DNA from: Pseudoalteromonas xiamenensis
GTDB taxonomy: Bacteria; Pseudomonadota; Gammaproteobacteria; Enterobacterales; Alteromonadaceae
Reading direction: 5' to 3'
Assembly (NCBI RefSeq): GCF_030994125.1
Contig: NZ_CP099918.1
Span: forward strand, 744,001-808,000
Length of the DNA: 64,000 nucleotides
The notes under the pieces are model-generated. The model saw only the letters and a program-made list of their open reading frames with translations. It was not told the origin of the DNA and searched no databases. Positions 34,689-44,644 of this stretch are shown in pieces (within the stretch, counting starts at the first letter, position 1; the number at the start of each line of letters is the position of its first letter). The translations under genes were made by a program, and so were the position numbers.

Positions 34689-36675
34689 TCAATGTCCTTA
34701 ATTCTTTTACTTCTTTTAGAAGCTCGAGCTTCTTATTAAAAATATCTTCGACCGAGTGGTTTAATTTTCTTCGCCAATTCGGAAACTCCAAATTCGTGCC
34801 TGGCATATTTACAGGAACAGTGGCTTCATCAAGATCATCCAACTGGACCGTCAATAAGCGTGAATCGGATTTAGCGAGAATTTTAAGAAGGACTTCATAC
34901 ACTAACTCAGGTGAGCATAATCCCGTGACTTTATTACCACTGTGTTGATGGATCCATGTGCACAACTTAACAATTTCTAATTGCCTTTCTTGTAACAACT
35001 CGTCTTTCTTTTGGTCGTTTATAAGTGCATATTCAAAGCGAAGTTCAATGTCTTTCGACTGCCACCAGCCATAAAACGGAGGGACGTCATGATTTGCAAT
35101 CATGAGCAAACTTTCTTTTCGATAAGTTGTTGGGCTTACAAATTGACCAACGTGATCTTTTTCAAAATAGAAAAGAATGTTTGAGAAGATCCCTGACTCT
35201 TTAAGAGCAGTTCGAACTTCTTCAGGAACAATCCCCAAATCCTCGCCTATTAGCATGACGTTATTTAGCTGAGACTCAATCAGCAATATAGAAAGTAGAT
35301 GTTCAAATGGGTAATACATGTAGCAACCCGTTCGGTGTCCATCTTCCTGAGTGAAACACCACCACAGACGACGGATTGCCATTACATGGTCAATTCGCAA
35401 ACCACCTACGCCTTTCATGTTACTTTTGATGAGGCGACGAAAATAAGCATAGTTATCCAAGCTTAGATGTTTAGTATCGAGCGCGGGTAGCCCCCAGTCC
35501 TGTCCATCTTCTGCCCAGGGGTCAGGTGGTGCACCCACATTTGCCCCGTTTGCAAACAAGTGCCGATATTCTTGAAATTCATCGCCATCGTCCGCACATC
35601 CAACGGCTAGATCATTAATTAAACCAATCTCCATGCCAATGCTTTCACACATCGATTGGCAATCATAAAGTTGTTTATGTGCAAGCCACTGATAAAAATG
35701 GTTTTGTGTCAATTCACGTTCATTTATTGCCGCAGCAGGAACCACTGCATAAGACAAGAATTCACTATAGACTTGTTCTTTACTTTCACCACTCCACTTT
35801 TGATAATCTCGATAAAGTAGTCCTAACACCTCATACTTTATTCTTGAGACCTCACTGTAATCGATAAAAGGTGCACGTTTTATTGTCTGTGAAGCTTCTT
35901 CAACTATTCGCGACAATTGCATCCCCACATCCATCGTAGCGAGCGCAATGGCTTCTGCCAGATTGATGTAGAGCGGATTTAAAAAACAACGGTGATTTGG
36001 ACTGTATGGACTTGCTCGTTCGGGTTGTTCTTCAAAAAGCTCATGTAGAGGGTTCAGTAAGATGTAGTCAAGCAGTCCTCGGCTTTGTTGAATAAGTAGC
36101 TTAAGGTCTCCAAAATCCCCGATACCTAGATTACCTTTCTCGTTCAAACTATACAGTTGAATGGAAAGTCCTACTCGTTTATCGCGGGCATCAGTTCCAA
36201 ACGCTTCCGATGGCACTATCCAAAGCTCAGTGGGAAATTGCTCTCCTTTAAAAGTCAATTTTGCATTGTGATAACCGATTGGTATGGATGGCAGATGAAA
36301 TCCAACTTCCACATAGCGAATATCCTTGTAGCGATAGTCACCAAGCACATCTGGTGTTAGCTTTTGCTGTAGATTGATTTGAAGACTCGGGATTTCAAGC
36401 CCAATCAACATATCTAAATCCGATTCTGGAACTCGAACAGATAATCTATAGTCCTTTTCTTTTACAAGCGAAACGCCAGTCACTGGCTTTAACCATTTCG
36501 CTATATCATGTTCAAAATTATGTGCGCTGAGGGCGTTTATGTCAGACACGTCAATATCACAACATCGCAAAGCCTGCTTACGTGTGTCATGAGAAAAATA
36601 AACGTGTTCACCTGTATACTTAGTAAACTCACTACCTACACCATGTAGATACATGGCTTGTTCCAATACATCCAT
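34681..36675 (-). CDS. malQ: 4-alpha-glucanotransferase (amylomaltase)
   Basis: GH77 disproportionating enzyme that transfers alpha-1,4-glucan segments. 664 residues, similar to E. coli MalQ (694), including an extra N-terminal region. Motifs: GIGDFGDLKLLI, ASPYSPNHRCFLNPLYI, GGLRIDHVMAIRRLWW (catalytic Asp), IGEDLGIVPEEV (catalytic Glu) and ANHDVPPFYGWW. It lies between the CBM48 protein and glgB, so malto-oligosaccharide trimming is tied to glycogen metabolism. Confidence 0.94.
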   Translation of the reverse strand: MDVLEQAMYLHGVGSEFTKYTGEHVYFSHDTRKQALRCCDIDVSDINALSAHNFEHDIAKWLKPVTGVSLVKEKDYRLSVRVPESDLDMLIGLEIPSLQINLQQKLTPDVLGDYRYKDIRYVEVGFHLPSIPIGYHNAKLTFKGEQFPTELWIVPSEAFGTDARDKRVGLSIQLYSLNEKGNLGIGDFGDLKLLIQQSRGLLDYILLNPLHELFEEQPERASPYSPNHRCFLNPLYINLAEAIALATMDVGMQLSRIVEEASQTIKRAPFIDYSEVSRIKYEVLGLLYRDYQKWSGESKEQVYSEFLSYAVVPAAAINERELTQNHFYQWLAHKQLYDCQSMCESIGMEIGLINDLAVGCADDGDEFQEYRHLFANGANVGAPPDPWAEDGQDWGLPALDTKHLSLDNYAYFRRLIKSNMKGVGGLRIDHVMAIRRLWWCFTQEDGHRTGCYMYYPFEHLLSILLIESQLNNVMLIGEDLGIVPEEVRTALKESGIFSNILFYFEKDHVGQFVSPTTYRKESLLMIANHDVPPFYGWWQSKDIELRFEYALINDQKKDELLQERQLEIVKLCTWIHQHSGNKVTGLCSPELVYEVLLKILAKSDSRLLTVQLDDLDEATVPVNMPGTNLEFPNWRRKLNHSVEDIFNKKLELLKEVKELRTLNG

Positions 36676-36687
36676 GGTGGAACCTTA

Positions 36688-36984
36688 TCATCGAGCTGTG
36701 TTAACTAAACTGTTGTCTGTACCAAAATCATTCGGAATATAGTCGTCGGCAGCATGGTCGTTATCCCACACTTCGCCATCAATGAGATATTTAAACAAGT
36801 ATGCTTTATCAATTGGAAGACGTTGCTTCAAACGAAACAAGTTGTCCTTCTTGGAATACTTCATTTCGATAGGTTCCCACCCTGTGAATTCAGCGACCAG
36901 TTCAACCTTTTCAGCGGACGGGCAAACGTGTTCGAAAGTCACTTCTGCTTCTTCTTTAGTTTTGAAAAAACGTTTAGTCAACAT
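36688..36984 (-). CDS. small CBM48 / isoamylase early-set (AMPK-like glycogen-binding) protein
   Basis: About 98 residues made of a single CBM48-type immunoglobulin-like domain: EAEVTFEHVCPSAEKVELVAEFTGWEPIEMKY, then FRLKQRLPIDKAYLFKYLIDGEVWDNDHAADDYIPNDFG in two segments, with the Trp and Lys residues that bind glucan. No catalytic domain. The ATG at 36984 has GGAG six bases upstream; the earlier ATG at 37020 has none. It is the first gene of the glycogen operon, 12 bases before malQ. It probably tethers or regulates enzymes on the glucan; this is inferred. Confidence 0.8.
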   Translation of the reverse strand: MLTKRFFKTKEEAEVTFEHVCPSAEKVELVAEFTGWEPIEMKYSKKDNLFRLKQRLPIDKAYLFKYLIDGEVWDNDHAADDYIPNDFGTDNSLVNTAR

Positions 36985-37738
36985 AACCAGCTCCAGAATA
37001 AACAAATAGTTCTTAATCACAGAGCCGTATACAGCCCAAAAACGGTTATCTGTGAGCTAATAAATGAGTAAAACAAACAATTGTTTACGCATTATGACAG
37101 TGCAAGAATGAAAAAATGCGCACCTGTTTGGTGCATGATTTACGGCAAGTTGCTCGATTTCTTCATTTTTCACATTTCCTTTGAACAAGAGCAATTGTTA
37201 GACCAACATGAGAGATTGCTTATTTAAACTAGTCGAGCATATTTTTACTGTAAAGTGAAAATAACTAAATTTTTCTGCATACATGTCGATATTTTTTGAG
37301 GAGTTACGTTTGGTTTACTTGGGTTTATTGTAACGATTCGTTTATTTACCCAAGTTTTAAAAAGCCATTTGCTGGAAAAATACAACTTGAAATTTGTTCT
37401 AGGATCAAATTTTTCTCGTCGATTTGGGTTAATCTGTTTGAACTTTGCAAAGCGATGGATTCGTGGTGCCAATTAGACTACCTTCGGGCACATTGCTCAC
37501 AGCACGGCGAGCCATTCATTGCATTTCCATAAACAATAGAAACTAAAACTAAGTACAAACACCATTTCGAAACATGAAACATATGATTAAAGAAATAGTC
37601 TGTAATAATATGTTATTAGGTCTATTAGGCTTAAGGTTATATACTTCAACAAGCCTGATGTTTGTATTGCTAGACAAGTTGATTCGCACATAACTTGGTA
37701 AAGTAGCACACCATTTTTTTGCTTAGAAAGGGTTTAAA
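36985..37738. other. noncoding region between divergent glycogen operon and GGDEF-EAL gene
   Basis: About 750 AT-rich bases, the longest gene-free stretch here. It should hold the promoters of both units. A small inverted repeat with GCACC and GGTGC arms lies at about 37122-37136, and CTTGGGT (37318-37324) is mirrored by ACCCAAG (37348-37354). A 78-codon frame on the plus strand (37296-37532, TTG start) has no ribosome binding site and no recognisable family; I do not call it. Confidence 0.5.
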
Positions 37739-39667
37739 TTGAGTAAGTTGGCATTAAAACGAAGTATTCTAATAACAGGTCTTTTTTTCTCAGTCCTGCT
37801 GATTTTCAATTCTGTTTTAATTGCAACATTAGCTAACTCCAATGAAAGTGTAACAGCGCCTCATCAAATCCATATACCGATGCAATCACTCCAGCAAAAT
37901 CACTTCAGTGAAGCTCGTTCGTTTTTTAATGTCCACTACATCAACGATCAGCAAACACTCTATTTCGTAGTTAGTAAAGACGAGAGTGAACTCGTCATTG
38001 TTCCTGCAAATATCGCAATTATATCCACATTGCTCGATCCCGTTTTTTTATTATTAACGCTATTTTTTACAGCCGGCAGTATTTACCTTCACCGCTTGTT
38101 CAATCACGAAGAACAAACTATTGAGCATGAAGACAAGATAACAGAAACCCTCAATCACTTTTTTTTGTCGCAAGGCATTACGAAAAACCAAGCACTTTCT
38201 GGCCCTATAGAAAATAAATATTGCGATGACCTCGAACAGCTTCTTCTAAAATCTACAGAACGTTTTTCGCAGTTACAGTTTCAGTCAACCTATCTTCATC
38301 ATCAGGACAAACTTACCCTATTAATTGATAGACACGCCTTCCTTAAGCACCTAAGTAGAAAACTTATGCTTGCGGAGCGCTCTAAATCTAAGTGTGCGCT
38401 GCTGTTTATCGATTTAGATGGCTTTAAACAAGTTAATGATTCTTTTGGCCACAGTTATGGTGATGAAGTGCTAATTAGTGTCGCCAAGCGGCTAAACGAA
38501 ATAACTCGACATCATGAGATTAGCGACTTAGTTACAATCAACGAAAATGAAATCGACTATTGCCTATCTCGTTTGGGCGGTGATGAATTCTCTATTTTCA
38601 TAGACGAATTCGACAATCAAGACAAATGCGTTCAAATTGCACAAGACGTATTAACTGCTATCGAAACTGACTTTGATATAGGCAATAAAATCATCAAAAT
38701 CAGTGCAAGTGTTGGTATCGCAACGTACCCTGATTCTGCTGCGACACCACAGTCATTGCTGCAAATGGCGGATGTTGCGATGTACAGAGCAAAAACAGAT
38801 GGCCGTGGTATCTTCAAAATCTATTCGCCAGAGATGAGCAGTAAGCTTCGCCGATATCATTATTTAGTAGAAGAGTTACGCCTTGCACTTGCGTCTCACA
38901 ACTTTTTTCTTACCTTTCAACCTATTGTTCATGTTGGTGATTGCACCATTGACTATTTTGAAGCATTAGTTAGATGGCATCATCCTGTTGAGGGTTACAT
39001 TACGCCCAGTGAGTTTATTCCAATTGCTGAAGAAACAAATATCATTTTGGAGCTAGGCGATTGGATCATGTACGAAGCATGTGCCCAAATGAGCGCTTGG
39101 TACTACGCTGGAATGAAAAAAGTAAAAATGTCGGTAAACGTTTCAGGTGTCCAATTACGCCACAGAAAGCTATATAGTTGGGTTACTGATATTTTAACTA
39201 AAACAAAGTTGCCAGCCTCTTCACTGATGCTTGAAATCACTGAAACCACTCTGATAAAAGCGAGTTCACACATCATTGAAGAGTTGGAACAATGCCGTGC
39301 GGCTGGCATTATTATCGCCATTGACGATTTTGGTACTGGTTTTAGTTCATTAAGTACCCTTGCTGATTTGCCCATTGATGTCATAAAAATAGACAAGCAG
39401 TTCATATCTTCGGCCCATGACAGCATCAAATATTTCAAAATACTGCAATCAATCAGCGAGCTTGGAAAAGACCTAGGTCTAAAGCTTGTTGCAGAAGGTG
39501 TTGAACGTACTGAACAATTCGAGCTGGTCAAGCAACTCGGCATAAGCTGCGTGCAGGGCTACCTTGTGAGTCAACCTCAATCATCGACCCGAGTAAACAA
39601 CAAAGTGCTCAAGGCTAACGTTAACAATGTCGCGCTGACAGGCACGAGCGTCTGGTTACCTGAATAG
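37739..39667 (+). CDS. membrane-bound GGDEF-EAL cyclic-di-GMP enzyme
   Basis: 642 residues from a TTG start (AAAGG seven bases upstream). Two membrane helices (about 9-30 and 93-117) bracket a short periplasmic segment; then a diguanylate cyclase domain with FIDLDGFKQVND and intact GGDEF at 280-284, and a phosphodiesterase domain with the EAL motif at 408-410, an intact DDFGTGFSS near 535 and VAEGVE near 585. Both active-site motifs look complete, so either activity is possible. No RxxD inhibitory site five residues before GGDEF. The signal sensed by the short periplasmic loop is unknown. Monocistronic; the Lrp-like gene comes from the other strand. Confidence 0.9.
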   Translation: MSKLALKRSILITGLFFSVLLIFNSVLIATLANSNESVTAPHQIHIPMQSLQQNHFSEARSFFNVHYINDQQTLYFVVSKDESELVIVPANIAIISTLLDPVFLLLTLFFTAGSIYLHRLFNHEEQTIEHEDKITETLNHFFLSQGITKNQALSGPIENKYCDDLEQLLLKSTERFSQLQFQSTYLHHQDKLTLLIDRHAFLKHLSRKLMLAERSKSKCALLFIDLDGFKQVNDSFGHSYGDEVLISVAKRLNEITRHHEISDLVTINENEIDYCLSRLGGDEFSIFIDEFDNQDKCVQIAQDVLTAIETDFDIGNKIIKISASVGIATYPDSAATPQSLLQMADVAMYRAKTDGRGIFKIYSPEMSSKLRRYHYLVEELRLALASHNFFLTFQPIVHVGDCTIDYFEALVRWHHPVEGYITPSEFIPIAEETNIILELGDWIMYEACAQMSAWYYAGMKKVKMSVNVSGVQLRHRKLYSWVTDILTKTKLPASSLMLEITETTLIKASSHIIEELEQCRAAGIIIAIDDFGTGFSSLSTLADLPIDVIKIDKQFISSAHDSIKYFKILQSISELGKDLGLKLVAEGVERTEQFELVKQLGISCVQGYLVSQPQSSTRVNNKVLKANVNNVALTGTSVWLPE

Positions 39668-39702
39668 CACCTAACTTGTCTTTAGGCGCAAGACGTTGCC
39701 AA

Positions 39703-40131
39703 TTATCGTTCAAATTTAGTTTCTAAAATCACAGACGAAGTGGTTCGTTCAACCCCATCTAAATTGCCAATTTCATCGAGTAAATGGCTTAGTTTTTCTA
39801 AATTTTGTGCAGAAACAATCGCTATTAAATCGTACTCTCCACTAATCGCATAGAGCGCAGAGATATTACTCATTTGCTTAAGTGCCAAATTCGTCTTTGT
39901 GGTCAGCTTTTGTTTTACCTTTATGGAAACATGGGCTGAAACCAATGCGTTCGCATAGTCACCACCAAATTCAACTCGATAACCTTTTATTACGCCACTT
40001 TGCTCAAGCTTAGCGATTCGATTTTGAACTGTTGCCCTAGATACGGACAATAGTTTTGCTAAGTCCGTTATGCTCATTCTTGCGTCAGCACGAAGCAAAT
40101 TTAACAGCTTCTCATCTTGCTCACTTATCAT
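39703..40131 (-). CDS. Lrp/AsnC family transcriptional regulator
   Basis: About 142 residues: N-terminal helix-turn-helix (DEKLLNLLRADARMSITDLAKLL, SRATVQNRIAKLEQSGVIKGY) and C-terminal RAM/ACT-like ligand domain. The ATG at 40131 gives the family start (MISEQDEKLL) and has GGTG five bases upstream; the ATG at 40152 has no site. It is divergent from astC with about 155 AT-rich bases between them, suggesting it senses an amino acid and controls the arginine/ornithine catabolic genes. Confidence 0.9.
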   Translation of the reverse strand: MISEQDEKLLNLLRADARMSITDLAKLLSVSRATVQNRIAKLEQSGVIKGYRVEFGGDYANALVSAHVSIKVKQKLTTKTNLALKQMSNISALYAISGEYDLIAIVSAQNLEKLSHLLDEIGNLDGVERTTSSVILETKFER

Positions 40132-40236
40132 ATCGTCACCAAAGTCATGCATTTTGTAAAAATATTATCTCATTTTTATCATTTTAACACTGCAATTTTG
40201 ATTAAAATGGTTCAATAATGAAAAAACTAACGCTGA

Positions 40237-41493
<1,257 letters not shown>

Positions 41494-41543
41494 TTTCGAC
41501 AAGACCTAAACGAGGGGTAATATACCCCCGTTTGGAGCCTACT

Positions 41544-42563
41544 ATGAAAGTATTAAGACCCATTAAAGCGACTGACTTCGCAGCTCTACGCACGATAGCG
41601 GAAGAATCCGGACCAGGATTTACCTCGTTGCCTGTCGACGATGAAAAGCTACAAAGTAAAATTGCGCGTTCTGAAGACAGCTTCAAAAAGCCTGTTGATT
41701 GTCCTACTGACGAAGGTTATCTCTTTGTTTTGGAAGATTTCGAAACAAAAACCATACTTGGAACAACGGCCATTGAAGCAGCTGTTGGCATGGATACGCC
41801 GCTCTATCATTACTACAAAAGTAAATCGGTTCACCACTCGAAAACGCTCAACGTATACAACACGGTTGAAGTTTTAACCATGTGTAATGACTACACTGGT
41901 GCAACGGAAATTTGTACCCTGTTTTTACGTCCAGATTTTAGAAAAGGGTTAGCAGGTCGTTTCTTATCTCGCTCTCGCTTTTTGTTCATGGCGGATCATC
42001 AGAGTCGATTCTCCGATACCGTCATTGCAGAGATGCGCGGTGTGAATGATGAGAATGGTCATTCACCATTCTGGGAATGGTTGCAAGATCATTTCTTTAG
42101 CATAGATTTTCCTGTTGCCGATCACCTTGTAGGGCTTGGCAATAAAGTGTTCATTGCTGAACTTATGCCAAAACACCCTATTTATGTGAATCTGCTCAGT
42201 GAAGAGGCTCAGTCGGTCATTGGACATGTTCACGAAAAGACCATGCCGGCACTTAAGTTACTTGAAAAAGAAGGTTTTGAGCACCGTGGTTATGTTGATT
42301 TGTTCGACGCAGGTCCAACAGTCGAGTGTCGCATGCAAAACATTCGCAGCATCAAAGAATCGAAGGAATATCCAATCTGTATTGGTGAAGCCAGTGGTGA
42401 AGTCACTCTTGCCATAAGCAATCAAAAGCTCGCTGATTTTAGAGCGACTTACACTAAACAGGCTATCTTCGACGAAAGGAAACAAGAACTGGTTGTAACA
42501 CCACAAGTGGCTGAAGCGCTTGAGCTTAAAAATGGCGACTCTGTGAGGTTTTTCGAATTATAA
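41544..42563 (+). CDS. astA: arginine N-succinyltransferase
   Basis: Transfers succinyl from succinyl-CoA to arginine, the first step of the AST pathway. About 339 residues, as expected. Start MKVLRPIKATDFAALRTIAEES, middle PDFRKGLAGRFLSRSRFLF and EMRGVNDENGHSPFWEW are family hallmarks. The ATG at 41544 has GGAG six bases upstream; the TTG at 41532 overlaps that site and is rejected. It follows astC by 50 bases. AstD and astB are not in this window. Confidence 0.95.
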   Translation: MKVLRPIKATDFAALRTIAEESGPGFTSLPVDDEKLQSKIARSEDSFKKPVDCPTDEGYLFVLEDFETKTILGTTAIEAAVGMDTPLYHYYKSKSVHHSKTLNVYNTVEVLTMCNDYTGATEICTLFLRPDFRKGLAGRFLSRSRFLFMADHQSRFSDTVIAEMRGVNDENGHSPFWEWLQDHFFSIDFPVADHLVGLGNKVFIAELMPKHPIYVNLLSEEAQSVIGHVHEKTMPALKLLEKEGFEHRGYVDLFDAGPTVECRMQNIRSIKESKEYPICIGEASGEVTLAISNQKLADFRATYTKQAIFDERKQELVVTPQVAEALELKNGDSVRFFEL

Positions 42564-42639
42564 GTGTCTCGCGTCGTGCTCAGAAATTAAACGCGAGTCA
42601 AACTTGCAGCAAACACTGCAAACTATTAGGAAGAACATT

Positions 42640-43443
42640 ATGCACAACAACGTAGATACACTTTTTGCAAACCTCTGGGATAACTACTTATCAGTTACAC
42701 CATCAGCGGTTAAAGTTCATGAGCTTTTGGGGTCAACACAACAAGACGACGTAATAAATGACCACATCGCTTTGCGTACATTCAACCACTCGAAAATCGG
42801 TTTAGAAAAGCTTGCTGCACACTTTTTAGCAGTCGGTTACAAAGAGTGTGGTGAGTATCATTTCGAAGCAAAGAAATTGTACGCTAAACACTTCGAACAT
42901 TCAGATCCAACTAAACCAAAAGTATTTATTTCAGAATTACTTTTAGAAAAGTGTTCTGAACAATTACAAAGTATTATCAATCGAATGATCGACCAAATTG
43001 ATCCTTCCGTTGTTGAAAACGATAACTTTTTGTACTCGGGAACACATTGGCAAGTAAGCCATGAAGAATACAAAACCTTGTTAACTGAGAGCGAATATGC
43101 TGCGTGGATGGCTGCGTGGGGCTTCAGAGCTAATCACTTTACCGTTAGCATTAACTATTTGAACAAGTTTGAAACCATCGAGTCTGTGAATCAAGCATTA
43201 AAAGATGGTGGTTTTGCATTGAATACTTCGGGCGGTGAAATCAAAGGCTCACCAGAAGTTCTGCTAGAGCAATCTTCAACGCTTGCTGATGAGTTCTCAG
43301 TGAAATTCAGCGATGGCGAATTCGCAATCCCAAGTTGCTTTTATGAATTCGCCCTTCGCTACCCTAAAGCAGACGGTGAACTTTATACAGGTTTTGTTGC
43401 AGCTTCAGCGGATAAAATTTTCGAAAGTACTAACGCTCGTTAG
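42640..43443 (+). CDS. hglS: 2-oxoadipate dioxygenase/decarboxylase-like protein (HglS, DUF1338)
   Basis: About 267 residues. DUF1338 proteins are Fe(II) enzymes of a vicinal-oxygen-chelate-like fold; the characterised HglS of Pseudomonas putida turns 2-oxoadipate into 2-hydroxyglutarate in lysine catabolism (recollection). Candidate metal ligands are the His in NDHIALRTF, the His in ANHFTVSI and the Glu in FYEFALR. The ATG at 42640 has AGGAAG six bases upstream; the TTG at 42604 is rejected. It follows astA by 76 bases with no terminator between, and a strong hairpin follows, so it may belong with the astCA unit. Whether its substrate is 2-oxoadipate here is unproven. Confidence 0.8.
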   Translation: MHNNVDTLFANLWDNYLSVTPSAVKVHELLGSTQQDDVINDHIALRTFNHSKIGLEKLAAHFLAVGYKECGEYHFEAKKLYAKHFEHSDPTKPKVFISELLLEKCSEQLQSIINRMIDQIDPSVVENDNFLYSGTHWQVSHEEYKTLLTESEYAAWMAAWGFRANHFTVSINYLNKFETIESVNQALKDGGFALNTSGGEIKGSPEVLLEQSSTLADEFSVKFSDGEFAIPSCFYEFALRYPKADGELYTGFVAASADKIFESTNAR

Positions 43444-43495
43444 TCCTTTCGTTAATGAAAGATACTCTTGTTTAGCTATCACCTTAGGTGATCCC

Positions 43496-43519
43496 AAAGC
43501 GGCTTAGGCCGCTTTTTTT
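43496..43519 (+). terminator. terminator after the hglS-like gene
   Basis: Stem aaagcggc / gccgcttt with loop ttag, followed by seven or more T. It closes the astC-astA-hglS unit. Confidence 0.9.
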
Positions 43520-43820
43520 CATTTTTTCTTTGCTCATCTGAAAACAAATCACTATTTTAATCCAAGACAACTTTACGCTATTATCACTGTTCAATTAACC
43601 GTCACATTACTGACTTATTTTTGATCTAAGTTGGATACAAGTGTTGTTTTAACGACTCGTCTTGGTCAAGATAAGTGCCGTTCTTAAAGTCGAAAATGTA
43701 TCTAAGAAACATTCACCTACGCTAGAGCTAGAATGAGAACAATGGCTAAGGAAGCTTAAGAATCAGGCTCAGATTGCGGCTTTAATCCAGAACAGCAATT
43801 CACCAAGGTAGGAGGTAACA
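43520..43820. other. noncoding region before the PPK2 gene
   Basis: About 300 bases without a credible frame. It probably holds the promoter of the PPK2-DUF2252 pair. I could not identify a Pho box or a clear -35/-10 pair. A very strong ribosome binding site (GGAGG) lies at its end, five bases before the ATG. Confidence 0.4.
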
Positions 43821-44642
43821 ATGGTTAGTCCCATTATTTTACGGAACAACAGTATTTGCATCGAAGAGTTGGCTGAAGCTCACCCTGCGCTTGATGATAA
43901 AAAGGTCTACCGACAAGCACTTAAGTATTGGCAAAATGAACTGCTCCACGTGCAGCAAGCATATTATCACCAACAAAAAAGAGCGTTGATAGTTTTTGAA
44001 GGATGGGATGCAGCAGGTAAAGGTGGTGCAATTCGTCGCATTACAGAAAAGTTGGATCCTCGAGGTTATGCTGTATATCCGATTTCAGCTCCACATGAAG
44101 AGGAACAAGGCAAGCATTACCTCTACCGATTTTTTAATAAGTTGCCTAGTAAAGGGTGCTTAGCGATTTTTGATCGTTCTTATTATGGCAGAGTGTTAGT
44201 CGAGCGTGTTGAAGGCTTTGCAACACACGCACAGTGGCAACGAGCTTATCAAGAAATAAACGAATTTGAACGTTTACTGATTGATGATGACGTAAAAGTA
44301 ATCAAGCTATTTCTCCACATCAATGAAGATGAACAGCTAAAACGTTTTGAAGAACGTCTTAATAATCCATTTAAGCGATGGAAACTCACAGCAGAAGACG
44401 TTCGAAATCGTCAAAAGCGGGACGACTACATTCATGCTTATAACGATATGTTTTGTAAGACAGATACAGAAACAGCTCCATGGCATATCATTTTGGCTGA
44501 ACATAAATGGTATGCACGTGTGAAAATTCTTGAAACGATAGTAAACGCACTGAGTGAAGATATCGTTGTTGCGCCCCCTGAAATCGACCACGAAGTCGTG
44601 AAGCTCGCGAAACAGCAACTCGGACTCAGCGTTAAGGAGTAA
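43821..44642 (+). CDS. ppk2: polyphosphate kinase 2 family protein
   Basis: 273 residues of the PPK2 P-loop kinase family, which moves phosphate between polyphosphate and nucleotides. Walker A GWDAAGKGG near 60-68, the lid/Walker B FDRSYYGRVLVERVEGF near 118-134, and a C-terminal APWHII...KWYARVKIL. The sequence around the DRS motif (GRVLVERVEGF) is closer, from memory, to the class II AMP-phosphorylating (PAP-like) group than to class I. It is followed two bases later by the DUF2252 gene, which suggests one functional unit. Confidence 0.9.
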   Translation: MVSPIILRNNSICIEELAEAHPALDDKKVYRQALKYWQNELLHVQQAYYHQQKRALIVFEGWDAAGKGGAIRRITEKLDPRGYAVYPISAPHEEEQGKHYLYRFFNKLPSKGCLAIFDRSYYGRVLVERVEGFATHAQWQRAYQEINEFERLLIDDDVKVIKLFLHINEDEQLKRFEERLNNPFKRWKLTAEDVRNRQKRDDYIHAYNDMFCKTDTETAPWHIILAEHKWYARVKILETIVNALSEDIVVAPPEIDHEVVKLAKQQLGLSVKE

Positions 44643-44644
44643 TT

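Noticed and set aside
37296..37532. 78-codon plus-strand frame with TTG start in the long noncoding region
   Set aside because: No ribosome binding site at the TTG, no recognisable domain, odd Cys/Trp content; the minus strand also has a random frame here.
39103..39543. 146-codon minus-strand frame within the EAL domain
   Set aside because: Antisense to conserved EAL catalytic motifs; low-complexity Ser-rich translation.
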